From Gonatopus flavifemur (taxonomy: Eukaryota > Arthropoda > Insecta > Hymenoptera > Dryinidae), in assembly GCA_018340375.1 (NCBI GenBank), contig JAFFJZ010000016.1:6517372-6581371 (forward strand): 64,000 bases of DNA. Reading direction: 5' to 3'. A model generated the notes under the pieces. The model was not told the origin of the DNA and searched no databases. It saw nothing but the letters and a program-made list of their open reading frames with translations. This document shows, piece after piece, positions 1 through 10,685 of the stretch; within the stretch, counting starts at the first letter, position 1; every line of letters starts with the position of its first letter. Both the position numbers and the translations under genes were made by a program.

Positions 1-1105
1 TGCGAATGTGCCATTCAGCCATTTTTCTGAAATGTTTTGGGCCATCAAAACAAACGGAATTAATCATATTTGTAGAATATTTACTTATTAAAACTTGTAA
101 AATTAACAACCCTCACCCAACCAGGTAATGCCTGAATTGATTTCAATTTCAGCTCTCAATTGAAATATGAATGGAAATGCCTTTTGAATAGAATTCAGAG
201 GGAGTTGTAACCTGATACTATTTCAAGGCGAGAAATTCCAAATTCTAGCGTACTTGAGCTCTGAAATAGTGAACGAAGGTTGCTATTTTCGTGAAAGTGA
301 TAGAAAGTAAATGAGTGACTCACTGGGAACCGTGATCCAGTGGAAAAAATTGAATCAATTGTGTTGTTTGAAAAAACACTAATGAAGCTCCAAAACAAAG
401 GTTTCAAAAAACACAAAATGTTTCACAACTCTAAAAAGTTTGAGTGAAATTTATATTTAGAAAGATTCTTCATTGCAGATTAAACAGTGGTTCAAATGGA
501 TTCACCTAATTTGAATTTCGATAATCACAAATACTACTTGGAGAAGGAAGTTTTCTTTTGTACCTTAAAGAGTATTTTCTGATATATTTGTATAAATAAA
601 AAGTGCTTTGAATAACCAAAGGATACCAAAATTTACATTTTGAAAGTTGTTGAAGCTGTTCAAAAAATATCTCAAGATACTAAAGATTCATCAACTAGTA
701 ATATCAGAAAATGAATGTACATATTTCCATAACAATGAAAAAAGGGTCATCAGTTTCAGTTTCAATCAAATTACTCAAATCATTCGATCTGTCATACATC
801 ATATTTCTCAATTTCTTTTGTAACGTCTCTTCACTCAATGTGCTAATCTCATCGCTCTTTAAGAAAGACAAAATATTTCATCATCAATACTGAAAAAAAT
901 ACAAAGTAATCAGAACTGAAGTAAGAAAAGACTCACTTTTTTTCCAGTTACACTCTTCTTTTCCTTTCGTCCATCATCTGAAGTGTCTTCGAGATAACTT
1001 TTTGGCGTTATACTAGGTCTGCGCTCTTATTCTTTTTCCAGTTCTTCTATGCTATCTGAAAATTGGTTGATATAAGATTTGATGCTGAAGTAGGATGTTT
1101 GTATA
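1..1105. other. AT-rich stretch without a recognised gene
   Basis: Only short reading frames (73 codons or fewer) occur on either strand and none resembles a known family. No repeat, terminal inverted repeat or RNA fold stands out. I see nothing to annotate before the MITE that starts at 1106. Confidence 0.6.
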
Positions 1106-1455
1106 CACTGTAAAAAAACTTCCTGTAGATTCCCCATTCAGAATTGGGAGAATCAGTCTTTTGTGAAAGCACTGCGTTCATCATAGGAGAAATACTTTTC
1201 TTATTATAAAACTCTTACACTCAGCATTGTAGTATCACAGAACTTGGTAAATTGTTCATACTCAACGTCGGTAATAAAGTTACCGACTCTGGGCATGAAG
1301 ATATTACAGAAATTGGTGAAATCACAAATTTTGGTTGTTGAAGTCCTACGTTCAGCGTAAGGAATTTACAATCTTTCTAGTGAATGTCCTACGCTGAAGG
1401 TGGGTAATTACCTATGCTGAGAGTGGTAAAAATACAGAAAATTTTTATCACAGTG
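1106..1455. mobile_element. Palindromic MITE with TA target, CACTGT ends
   Basis: The left end CACTGTAAAAAAACTTCCTG is matched in inverted form by the right end (..AAAATTTTTATCACAGTG). A TA dinucleotide flanks both ends (1104-1105 and 1456-1457), as expected for Tc1/mariner-type transposition. There is no coding capacity. The interior repeats a short phrase of the type CCTACG..CAGCGTA several times, so the inside is itself partly repetitive. The arms are diverged, which suggests an older insertion than its neighbour at 1480. Assignment to a Tc1/mariner-driven family is inferred from the TA target only. Confidence 0.6.
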
Positions 1456-1479
1456 TACGGAATAGAAGTTGTTTGTGTA

Positions 1480-1698
1480 CACAGTAAAAAATTTTTCGTC
1501 ATTGTGTAAAGTGTTAAAATTTGTGTGTGAAATATTCAACATTTTCGAGTGTTGATTCAACACAATCGTTGTGTTAACACAAACGAACGATTCACGACAC
1601 GACACGACACGATTATGTTGGATCAACTCTCTGGAATGTTAAATATTCTACACACAAATTTTAACACTTCACACAATGACGAAGAATTTTTTACTGTG
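1480..1698. mobile_element. Palindromic MITE with TA target, CACAGTAAAAAA ends
   Basis: About 60 bp at each end form a near-perfect inverted repeat beginning CACAGTAAAAAATT, with TA on both sides (1478-1479, 1699-1700). The centre holds a short CGACA run (about 1595-1610) and a second small inverted repeat around AACACAATCGTTGTGTT. It has no coding capacity. It lies only 24 bp after the previous MITE, and both share the CAC(T/A)GT-type tip, so they may use related transposases. Confidence 0.7.
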
Positions 1699-1700
1699 TA

Positions 1701-2079
1701 AAGAAACAACAAACACCAAGGTCTATGAAAATTCTTTATTGCATGACATATTTTTCACTCACCTTTTACTTTAATCAGTGTAGCTTTGCATATTTCTTCT
1801 CCACAGTTAATTTTGTATATTTTTGTCAAAATGATATTATCTTTATCAAAGTTGATAATCTTTTCAACAGGCAAAATTTGGAACGCGTCATGACGCTTAC
1901 AAGATTTGTGATATTTTATGTAAGCAAACATGATGTTTGCAATTTGCTGCAAATTTACAAAACGAATTTATCACTTTCTTTCATTGATTTCGAAGAATAT
2001 TAATGCCGAAGCATTCACTAAAGCCCAACACGTATCTGAAAGAACGAAAATTACAGCGAAGAGGGAAGAGATCTTTGAC
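1701..2079. other. Spacer with no supported gene
   Basis: An open frame of 92 codons is present but is AT-driven, has no recognisable domain and is overlapped by an equally featureless antisense frame. It is the immediate upstream region of the P-type transposase gene. Confidence 0.5.
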
Positions 2080-2087
2080 TATATAAG
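2080..2087 (+). promoter_or_regulatory. TATA-box candidate for the P-type transposase gene
   Basis: TATATAAG lies 178 bp upstream of the first ATG of the THAP exon (2265), a reasonable place for a core promoter with a short 5' leader. This is inferred from position and sequence only. Confidence 0.35.
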
Positions 2088-2264
2088 TATGGACTGCTAG
2101 TGGACAACTTCAGACTGGTCTCAAAGATGATTGTTCGTGTTGCAGCGCCTCTAGTGTCATAAAATAGAACTAAAAATTAGTGGAAATTGGCAAGTAAATA
2201 ATCACTGCGCTAAGAGGTTATGATGAGGTTATAGGTGTCTGATTATTTTTACATTTTTGAAAAA

Positions 2265-2822
2265 ATGAGCCCATATTGTTTTGTAAAACATTGCTACGCT
2301 GAACGATACAAAGAAAAGAATAGAGAAAATGCACCATGTGTTAGTTTTCCACAGGTGAGTAACTAATTTATAACCTACAATGTTTGGTGACTGACTTTCA
2401 ATTCATTACATTTTTCACATTTTTCATGTTTTCATAACATTCAAAAATCATGTTTTCGCTTACCATGAATATCAATATTATTGGAGTTTTATTCTTTATT
2501 GTAGATTCCCTAAAAATCCTGAGCTTCGTAAAAAATGGATTGATGCGGTGTATACCACAAACGGTCAAGAAAATGTACTGAATTTACCGAAGAATGCTCC
2601 CTAACAGCACAATGTGTCTCTGGGACGTTTTCTGAACGTTCAGAAAACCTTTCCTACGTTCTATGGAACTTCCATAAACGTTCCAGTGGCACGTTGTGCT
2701 GTCTGGGCTAGAATATGCAATTCACATTTCACTCAGGATTGTTTGGAAAAATTCGGTTCGACACGTATTAAATTAAAACGAAACGCAGTACCATCCATAT
2801 TTCCCAATGGAGCAGGAAACAG
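2265..2822 (+). pseudogene. THAP zinc-finger exons of the P-type transposase
   Basis: Exon 1 starts at the ATG at 2265 and encodes the first Cys pair of a C2CH THAP finger (YCFVKHC). It ends at a good donor, CAG|GTGAGT, at 2354. Exon 2 starts after the acceptor ..TTGTAG at 2504 and gives FPKNPELRKKW, the conserved Pro and Trp of THAP. After the inserted MITE comes ICNSHFTQDC and AVPSIF, the second Cys/His pair and the AVPxIF tail. The exon ends at 2822 before GTATTA, leaving two bases that pair in phase with exon 3. The exon 1-2 junction is out of phase, so either a small indel occurred or the true splice site differs. The function in the family is sequence-specific DNA binding. Confidence 0.8.
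2599..2707. mobile_element. 109-bp MITE, CCCTAACAGCAC ends, 2-bp target duplication
   Basis: The left tip CCCTAACAGCACAA and the inverted right tip CCCAGACAGCACAA match at 12 of 14 positions. It interrupts the THAP exon between Ala and Arg codons. Removing the element and one copy of CT (2597-2598 / 2708-2709) restores the uninterrupted THAP reading, so the target duplication is exactly CT. It belongs with the elements at 10686, 45256, 47200 and 47819. Confidence 0.7.
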
Positions 2823-2949
2823 GTATTACGATGTGCAATATTGAAAATGACATTACGATGAATTGGAAATTTATTGGCAAAAAAAGTAGTAAAAATGAAA
2901 AACATAATAGTTTCATCAGTATTTTGGCATCATTTAATGTCAGTACATA

Positions 2950-3342
2950 CAGGGTGGGGCATTTAAAGTGTCGCGGGCGTTTTTTCCAAAAATAAAGTGA
3001 GATACGAGAAAATTTTTCGGACAAAAGTTGTAGGGTACCGAGGGGGACATCCGATGGTGGCCTTGGCTTTGACCTCAAATCTCATCTTCAAGGGCATTCT
3101 GAGATCAACTCTTGTTTTTTAAATAGCATCTCATATTTTTTACTGCAGATTTGGATTCTAGGTCAAAAACCAAGAAACTTTTGTCTGAACCATTTTCCTG
3201 AAATCCGCAAAAATGGCGCTCTAATCGATATTGTTCCATTTTGAATCTGACATTCGAATAACTCGAGAACGAAGGGTCTTGCAAAAGAATGTTTCGTACA
3301 AAAGTTGTCAATACACAACACATTTCAATCGTCTACATTACC
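2950..3342. repeat. Left long terminal inverted repeat, DD41D copy 1
   Basis: Matches the inverted sequence of 4539-4981 from the tip to the phrase ACACAACACATTTCAAT. It contains conserved stretches such as TTTTTCGGACAAAAGTTGTA, plus repeats of that CGGACAAAAGTTG phrase within the arm, which may be transposase-binding sites. Confidence 0.8.
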
Positions 3343-3460
3343 ACCATTCAGAGCTCACGCGATGTAAACAAACGACGGGGTTCAGTGAAAATTCACGATT
3401 TTGAAAGTCAGTTTGTCAGTTACATTTGATTATCACTTGGTTTATGACAAATTGAAAATC

Positions 3461-4525
3461 ATGGATATCCGATACACGGTTTCTGAAAAGATCGATATGA
3501 TCTACATTTACGGTGAAGTGCATAAGAACCCCAGACAAGCATATGACTTGTATGCAGAACGATTTCCTGAAAGAACAACGCCATCCATTAGGTATTTTCA
3601 ACGCATTACAAAATTATTCTCAGAAACGGGAAGTGTTACAAGGGAAAAACGACATCGAATGAGAACTGTTAGCGGAGAAAATGCGGGAGTTAATGTACTA
3701 GCTGCAGTAGCCAATAATCCACACGTGAGCTCTCGTGAAATTGAACTCCATTCGGGAATTTCTCGAAGAAGTGTTCTTCGAATACTGAAACGTCACAAAT
3801 TCCATCCGTATCACATTTGTTTGCATCAAGACCTTCACGGTGATGATTTCGAAAATCGTGTACAGTTTTGTCGATGGGGTCTAGCGCAAATGCACAATAA
3901 CAACTTCATCAACATATTATTTTCTGATGAGTCGACGTTCACCAATCATGGTCAAGTAAATCGACATAATATGCATTACTGGGCGACAGAAAATCCAAGA
4001 TGGTTACGTCAAGTAGAGCATCAAAGACAATGGGCTGTGAATGTTTGGTGTGGTATTTTTCGATCTCGAGTAATTGGACCGTACTTCATTGCAGATACGC
4101 TAAATGGAAAGAAGTACAGACATTTCTTAGATCAAGTACTTCCAACATTACTTGAAGACATACCTATTCAGGAACGATTGAATATGTGGGATCAACACGA
4201 TGGTTGTCCATCCCATTATGCAGTCACAGCTCGAGAAATATTGGACAGAGATTATCCTGGACGATGGATAGGACGTCGTGGACCAGTTCATTGGCCTGCC
4301 CGTTCTCCGGATCTTACTTCTCCAGATTTCTTTTTATGGGGATACATAAAAGATACAGTTTATCAACAAGCACCGACTACACCTGAGAATATGCGTCAAC
4401 GAATCATCAATGCATGCGCGAGCATCAATGAAGATATTTCAGCACGAGTTCAGCAATCTTTTGTAAAACGTTCTGAAATGTGTATTGAAGTCGAAGGCCA
4501 TCATTTTGAGCATCTACTGCATTAA
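3461..4525 (+). CDS. DD41D mariner transposase, intact (copy 1)
   Basis: A single uninterrupted frame of 354 codons. I take the ATG at 3461 (MDIRYTVSEK) as the start; the frame is open further upstream but has no ATG. The N-terminal ~110 residues form paired helix-turn-helix DNA-binding domains (SSREIELHSGISRRSVLRIL is the second HTH). The catalytic core has D156 (LFSDEST), D247 (DQHDGCPSHY) and D289 (SPDLTSPDFFLWG). Forty-one residues separate the last two, hence DD41D rather than the DD34D of classic mariners. It catalyses cut-and-paste transposition into TA, binding the long terminal repeats. Neither nonsense nor frameshift is seen. It differs from copy 2 at roughly ten residues, for example G/E and V/I near 'SGENA'. 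Host transcription would depend on the surrounding intron or on TIR promoters, which I cannot identify. Confidence 0.9.
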   Translation: MDIRYTVSEKIDMIYIYGEVHKNPRQAYDLYAERFPERTTPSIRYFQRITKLFSETGSVTREKRHRMRTVSGENAGVNVLAAVANNPHVSSREIELHSGISRRSVLRILKRHKFHPYHICLHQDLHGDDFENRVQFCRWGLAQMHNNNFINILFSDESTFTNHGQVNRHNMHYWATENPRWLRQVEHQRQWAVNVWCGIFRSRVIGPYFIADTLNGKKYRHFLDQVLPTLLEDIPIQERLNMWDQHDGCPSHYAVTAREILDRDYPGRWIGRRGPVHWPARSPDLTSPDFFLWGYIKDTVYQQAPTTPENMRQRIINACASINEDISARVQQSFVKRSEMCIEVEGHHFEHLLH

Positions 4526-4538
4526 AATTATCCAAGTG

Positions 4539-4981
4539 ATGTAGACAATTGAAATGTGTTGTGTTTTGTCTGTTATACCCCATCACCTCCGTTTCAGTTC
4601 AAGGGGTCCCCCTTGGAATCAGACAACTTTTGTCCGAAACATTCTCCTCCAAGACCCTTCGTTTTCGAGTTATTCTCATGTCAGATTCAGTATGGAACAA
4701 TATCGATTAGAGCGCCATCTTTGCGGATTTCAGGAAAATGGTTCAGACAAAAGTTTCTTGGTTTTTGACCTAGAATCCAAATCTGCAGTAAAAAATATGA
4801 GATGCTATTTAAAAAACAGGAGTTGACCTCAGAATGCCCTTGAAGATGAGATTTGAGGTCAAAGCCAAGGCCACCATCGGATGTCCCCCTCGATACCCTA
4901 CAATTTTTGTCCGAAAAATTTTCTCGTATCTCATTTTATTTTTGGAAAAAACGCCCGCGACACTCCAAATGCCCCACCCTG
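4539..4981. repeat. Right long terminal inverted repeat, DD41D copy 1
   Basis: Inverted match to 2950-3342. It starts just after the transposase stop and includes an extra ~60 bp (about 4567-4625, from TCTGTTATACCCCATC) that has no partner in the left arm, so the two arms are unequal in both copies of this element. Confidence 0.8.
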
Positions 4982-5210
4982 TATATACAATACAGTGTAT
5001 AACGTAGCATTGCACCTGTGTTTTAGTTGTTTGAATACTGATTCATATAATGAAAATACACGTAACGTATTAGAAGAAGTTGAAGTGAACTAAGTTCAAC
5101 AACAGTGAAGTAAGTTCAGTATATTGCACAAAGTACTTGTCATATTCATATATTCTTTTATTCAGTTTTTCTTTCATTCATTCATTCATGTATTCATATT
5201 CATGTTTTAG

Positions 5211-5511
5211 GGATGATGTTGCAAATAAAAATACACACAAAATAGAAATAACTTCAGTTCAGGCGACTTCTAAAAAAATGATCCGTTATCCTGGAGACCT
5301 TAAATTAGATCAATTGGGGCAACTTAGTCCAAAATCGACAACAAAAGCCTTACACGTATCGAAACAAACCTGTCAGAAAAAACAGCAACAAATCAAGAGA
5401 CTGCAGAAATCTCAACTTCGGCAAAAAAGAAAAATCCAGACTTTGGAAACATTATTATCGGAGTTGGGAAATCACAAACTCTTATCCCCGAATGTTGCTA
5501 ATATGATTCGG
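5211..5511 (+). pseudogene. Coiled-coil exon of the P-type transposase
   Basis: The acceptor ..TGTTTTAG ends at 5210; the exon's first base completes the AG|G codon begun in exon 2. It encodes about 100 residues with a Lys/Gln-rich helix (KKQQQIKRLQKSQLRQKRK) and a leucine-rich stretch (LETLLSELGNHKLLSP), corresponding to the coiled-coil dimerisation part between THAP and catalytic domains in P-element and THAP9 proteins. A donor GTAATT follows at 5512 in phase 0. No internal stop is seen. Confidence 0.7.
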
Positions 5512-7063
5512 GTAATTTATAAAATCGAAATTATGACATAGAAATTCTTACTATTGTCATCAATATCATCCCTAGTCAAAGAAATCCATTGAAAACTGAC
5601 ATAATAGAATCTCACGAGACTTGGCCAGAATATTGTCCGGGATTTTATGAGATTGTCGTTACAAAGCATTCATATAACAACTCATCACATGTCATTGACG
5701 AATGTTCAAATGAAGTTTAACCAGACCTTTATCAAATTTCGATCAGATTTGGCGAGATTCAATGGGTCTTTTTAATTAAGAATTTGATCTGTTTTTTATA
5801 CATAATTTTTGTTGATTGAATCAAGTTCCGAATTTTTTATTATATATGCACTCCAATAGAAGAATACGAAATTTTTAATGCACAGACAAATGTTTATATG
5901 AAAAACTTTTGCATGTAACATAATTTGCGTGTAACATGACTGCATGTTCGTTGAATAACCCCTAATCAACTTGTACTTAATCAACTTATGCCAAGTCGTG
6001 TATAATATTCTTCAATTTCAACATTCTTCCTTCATGGATTCCAACTTCAATAACAAATTCAAGTACTTCCCAGATAAAGCAACGCATCTGGATTAGATTT
6101 TGCACGCAAGCCTAGAGGAGAGCTTCAAAATGCTATATGGGTTGAATAATATTGGGTTCATACTAATGCATGAAATAAATATTGATATCGCTTTCAGTCC
6201 CTTTACTCAGTAGGATTTAATAGCAGTCCTTCAATCACTGGATATTTGATTTCTCTGCAGGTATTCAATGTATAGTATGGTTTCGATTGTACTTGTCAGT
6301 TGTGAGAATTATTTTTATTATTAACATGGATCGTCAATATTGTAAGTGCAGTACGTGATTTTCCTGTTTTAACGTGCATGAAAGAGATTTATTCTAACAA
6401 CTGTTTATGAGTTCAAGTTGTAAAACGCGATGGTTTGAATGAAATTGCTTTTATGATATTTGATGAAAAATTAATCTTCCACTCCGAATTGTTCAGCATT
6501 TTGAAATTTGAAAGTTTTATGCTGTGAAAATTTGCCTGCTTTATGGTAATTTATTTACAGCAAAAGTATTTACTTTCAGACAAACGCCAATGTGCTACTA
6601 AATCAGGACGTAGCTGAAACTGTCAGGGGTTGATTATGTTATCACGTACATGAAGGAAAATGTCAATAACGTATGTTTATGGAAAATCTTTATTTTATTT
6701 TTTTTTAATTTTTTTTATTCTTCCTTATATTGTCACTTCTACGTTGCAATATTTCTGTGAATTGAGGCCATTATAACCTCAGGACATATAATTCTTGAGT
6801 AACCATACTTATTGTATGGATGGAAAAAATTATTGACGCAATAATTGAAAATGTAGGGAGATTAGTAATTTATAAAATTGATATTTCAAACAACAACATC
6901 GTCCCAATCGGAAATTAAGTCACATTCGATCGGGAATTTCCAGTCGGAGTTGTGATATTCATTTACAAAAATGAAATATGTTTCAATAATTATAATAATT
7001 TACATACATACATTATGATTAGTACTCGTATCATTACTAAAATTTATCATTTCTATTTCTTAG
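5512..7063 (+). other. Intron 3 of the P-type transposase gene
   Basis: AT-rich, from donor GTAATT to acceptor TTTCTTAG. I see no gene, no convincing transposon ends and only homopolymer tracts (about 6690-6720). Confidence 0.5.
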
Positions 7064-9124
7064 GCAATTTCCGAAGATAATTCTATAATTGAACAGATTG
7101 AAAAAGGTAAAGTTAATGGAAAACATACACCTGAACTAAGAGCTTTTGCGTTGACTATTAATTTCTATAGTCCAAAAGCTTACCAATATATCCGGAAGGT
7201 GTTCAAGAATCGATTACCTGCACCATCCACTATAAGGTCGTGGTATGGTACCACTAACGGAAGCCCTGGTTTTACTCGAGAATCAATTGAGATTTTGAAA
7301 AAAGAAGTTGAGCAAGCTGGTGATACTATTTTTGGATGTTTGACGCTGGACGAAATGGCGATTCGTCGACAGGTTGAGTGGGATGACTCACAAAAACGAT
7401 TTATAGGCTACGTTGATTATGGTTTAGTTTTCGAAGAACCTGAAAATTTGCCAAAGGCGAAAAATGCACTCGTTTATTTAATCACCGGAATTAATCAAAG
7501 ATGGAAAATTCCTGTCGCTTATTTCCTCGTTGATGGTCTGACGGCAGAAGAACTAGCAAATACTACAAAGCAAGTTTTGTTATTTGTAGCACGTTCGGGA
7601 GTTAAAATTATTGCCCTTACGTTTGATGATCTTCCAGCGAACATTGCTATGTGTTCATAGCTTGGAGCTGATATTTTTAATGAAAAATGCTTTTTTCATC
7701 ATCCATCGGAAAATTATGATGTGCTCATATTTTTTGACGCTGCGCACATGTTAAAACTGCTCCGCAATGCCTTGGCAAAAAAAGATTTATACGATTCAAA
7801 TGGAGAAAAGATAACATTTATATACTTCAAAATATTATCGGACTTACAAGAGGCTGGACATTTTTATTCAGCAAATAAATTGACTAAAGTACATGTGCAG
7901 TGGTGGAAAAATAAAATGAGCGTAAAATTGGCTGCACAAACGCTTAGCAAAAGCTGCGCTTAGCAAAAGCTGCGCTTTAGCGATGGAACAATTACACGCT
8001 GATGGTCATCCTGAGTTTGAAGAATGTCTTGCAACTGCTAAATTTTGCCACATGGTGAATGACGTATTTGATTGTCTTAATTCAAGAAATTCATTCTCAT
8101 ACGGCTCCAAACGACCATTGAATAAAGAAACAATCTCAAATACAATTGAATTGTTTGAGGAAGCAAAAGATTATTTCTCACAAATTCAAGTAGACACTAC
8201 CTCACGAGGAAAAAATCAGACCACCACCAAACGCAGAATTATTGACACCAACTTGAAAACAGGTTTCCTTGGATTCATCAACAATATGGAAAATTTACAA
8301 AAAATGTACACTGAATACGTAGAAACAGGATATTTGAAGTACATTTTGAGTTACAAACTCTCCCAGGATCATCTTGAAATTTTATTTTCCTGCTTCAGAG
8401 CAATAGGAAGATATAATAATAATCCCAATGCGATACAATTTGCAGCTGCGTATAAAAGAATCCTGCACCATAACGAAGTACGATCTTCTATGCAAGCAAA
8501 TTGTCACCCATTAGATAACACATCCATTTTAACCGTCGAATCAGGAAGGAAACCTAATGTAATTAATAGTACAGCTCAATCTTTGAGAGCTGAAGATAGT
8601 GTGGAAGTAGACGATATTCCTCTATCTTGTATTGATCCGACCCTTGATCATGCTGTCCAATACATGACAGGATTTGCGGAGAAGAGAACGTGTGCTATAA
8701 TCAAATGTTCAACATGTACTCAACAGTTAAATCAATCTGAAGAGACTCATTCTGAGTTCGTAGAACGAAAAAGTGTTCACTCTTTACGACAACCGAAAAC
8801 TGATACATACACAGTTGCCACTGTTATCGAAAAAATATGGCATGTTTATGAGTTCAAGGATGAATTGAATCATCGAGATTCCTTTGAAAAACGGTATTAA
8901 ACATATTCCGGAATATAAATCTAACGACATTGTTCACAAATTTGGATAATCATGGACCGAATGATCAAATCGAAAATACGCATAAATATCAACTCATAAA
9001 ATGTTTCATTGAAATATATTTAAAAGTAAAATTTTCACACTTGGCCAAATGCTATATTCGAGAGGAGCATCAGTCTTTTATTCGACATGATTTAACGAAA
9101 ACTATATTGTTTAAAGGACAATAA
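7064..9124 (+). pseudogene. Catalytic domain of the P-type transposase, frame broken
   Basis: Starts in phase with exon 3 and gives ELRAFALTINFYSPKAYQYI, a family signature. The first catalytic Asp is in LTLDEMAIR, the second in FFDAAHMLKLLRNAL, and the Glu lies in LSQDHLEILFSCFRA followed by YNNNPNAIQF. The segment between the second Asp and the Glu corresponds to the GTP-binding insertion of P-element transposases. Breaks: TAG at 7658-7660 (same frame continues), a direct 16-bp repeat CTTAGCAAAAGCTGCG that shifts the frame near 7963, and two 1-base shifts between about 8890 and 8935. The C-terminal RHDLTKTILFKGQ is conserved and ends at the stop at 9122-9124. Cysteine pairs near 8695 (KCSTCTQQL) fit the family's C-terminal region. 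It cannot make a full protein. Confidence 0.85.
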
Positions 9125-9211
9125 AAGTAAAGATTATTATACTTGAATGTTTGCTTTGGATTATGATTTTATGGTTGTTCGAATGAATTTTGGATATTAA
9201 ATGATTTTCAT

Positions 9212-9217
9212 AATAAA
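9212..9217 (+). terminator. Poly(A) signal candidate
   Basis: AATAAA lies 88 bp after the transposase stop codon. Another AATAAA overlaps the stop itself. Position only. Confidence 0.35.
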
Positions 9218-10520
9218 TGTGAGATCAATTTAATATGATCGTATTGGATTTATTTGTTTTATTTGTATCTATTCCACTTGTGACTCACCTTCTACTTATC
9301 AATTATAAAAATTTAGGAGTGCAAAAATTTTCTCTGAAACTGAAAATTCGAGGAAGTCTCAGTAAAAAGTTTCTCAAAACTTTCAGTGACTTTTAGCAAT
9401 TTCAAGACCTACGCATACATTCAAGAAATATTGAGAAATACCCAGAGGAATTTTTAATGAACAAAACATGATATTTCAAGACATTTTCAGAGTATTTAGC
9501 AGTAAACAAATATATTCAGAGATCGTACTTGAACCTAATATCATCATATGAAATCACCTCCGACTGCACACAGAGTTAGCGTAGCCCAGTACATATATGA
9601 AAAATATACTGGACTTGAAAAAATAGTGAGAGCTTCATGTCAACATCTTTGAAAAATCAAGTGTAAATACATTGATTCAGTTTGTAAAAATGTAGGTCAG
9701 TTTTGAAAGTGCAGTCCGAGGGCTAATATGAGCTACTATTACAAAATCTCACCGCTGAAATTTCGTAGACGTCCAAATACTGCTATAGAATCCCATATAT
9801 GCTTATAACATTTTATCATGTTCAATAGTGGTATTTGGATACTTTTATCAGGTTTAATACAACGTATGATTAATAATAACAAGAATTCACTTTCTTGAAT
9901 GGAGAGAAAAAAATTGGTTCCAATGAAAAAAAAAACTTGGTTTTCACGAGAAGTCGACTATTATTGATAACAGTACTGAAGAATCATTGCAATATTAATA
10001 ACGAAGTCAAAATCACGATAAACTAACAAATTTTAAGAATAATTGTTATGTTGTAGGTTGATCACGTTACTGGTTAAGTCGAACATTCCGATCAGGATCT
10101 CATTTTATTATTTTTTTCAGGTTATTGCACTTCAAATTTTACAAAAAAATAGAATTTTAACATATTTATTGATTATAAATCCGAACACCATAAATTTAAT
10201 GCAATTAATTATATGCATTGGATTTCATTTTTTGAATTGCCTCCTTTTTGGGTCCTTTGACGTCACGAAATATCGAAATATCTCGCTAGATCTCGGAAAC
10301 AAGAACCACACGGATTTCTATAGGAAAAGTGGGGGGACTAGCAGTCCATACTTACATAGTGAAGGAAGAGATGAATATCACGCGGCGTCAATCAGATTCA
10401 ATATGGCGGTTTCTTGGAGGGCTGCAGTGGTTACGTTACGACATGGAGAATAGAGGAAAGCTATTTCGTATCTTGCTCTTGTTTTCATACATATGTGCGA
10501 CTAAGAGGTATAAACCATAG
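9218..10520. other. AT-rich spacer, no recognised gene
   Basis: A 136-codon open frame (10043-10453) has no family resemblance and starts in a hydrophobic, AT-driven stretch. From about 9320 to 9500 the sequence is a low-complexity run of near-repeated phrases (..TTTCTC..AAACT..). I see no transposon ends. Confidence 0.5.
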
Positions 10521-10531
10521 AGATATCATAT

Positions 10532-10660
10532 CAGGGTTCGTAACAAAATTATCGTACATTTCGTTTATTGGCTTATTCCCATAGAACTCGAGATATGATT
10601 GAGTAGATCCAAAAGGATAGACCAATCAACACCGTGTACGATACTTTGTTACAAACCCTG
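10532..10660. mobile_element. Short inverted-repeat element, CAGGGTT ends
   Basis: The left CAGGGTTCGTAACAAA is matched in inverted form by TTTGTTACAAACCCTG at the right end, continuing into GTAC-centred sequence. The pairing extends outwards for about another 10 bp (ATATCATAT / ATATGATAT). It has no coding capacity. It is probably a decayed MITE; the target duplication is not clear. Confidence 0.5.
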
Positions 10661-10685
10661 TATTATATGATATTATCAGAAGGTG

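Larger units (their letters stand above)
2950..4981 (+). mobile_element. DD41D mariner-type transposon, copy 1, complete
   Basis: A 2032-bp element with TA on both sides (2948-2949, 4982-4983), tips CAGGGTGGGGCATTTAAAGT, and very long imperfect terminal inverted repeats of about 390 and 440 bp. The right repeat carries about 60 bp not found in the left. It encodes one uninterrupted transposase. It lies in intron 2 of the P-type transposase gene, between donor 2823 and acceptor 5210. A second copy of identical length lies in the opposite orientation at 39161-41192. Same length, intact frames and near identity point to recent activity. Confidence 0.9.
2265..9124 (+). pseudogene. P-element superfamily (THAP-domain) transposase gene, decayed
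   Basis: Four exons with GT-AG borders can be followed: 2265-2354, 2505-2822, 5211-5511 and 7064-9124. Together they give the classic P-element/THAP9 order: a C2CH THAP DNA-binding domain, a Lys/Gln-rich coiled coil, an RNase-H-fold catalytic core split by an insertion, and a C-terminal tail ending in LTKTILFKGQ. This family cuts and pastes DNA in the nucleus. Exons 2-3 and 3-4 join in phase; exon 1-2 does not. Lesions are a 109-bp MITE in exon 2, an in-frame TAG at 7658-7660, a 16-bp tandem duplication near 7947-7978 that shifts the frame, and two further single-base frame changes between about 8890 and 8935. A DD41D mariner sits in intron 2. I could not find terminal inverted repeats for a whole P element, so it could be a decayed transposon or a dead domesticated gene. 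Family assignment is strong; origin is open. Confidence 0.85.

Noticed and set aside
3401..3460. Twenty extra N-terminal residues on the DD41D transposase
   Set aside because: The extension has no ATG; the ATG at 3461 starts the conserved protein in both copies.
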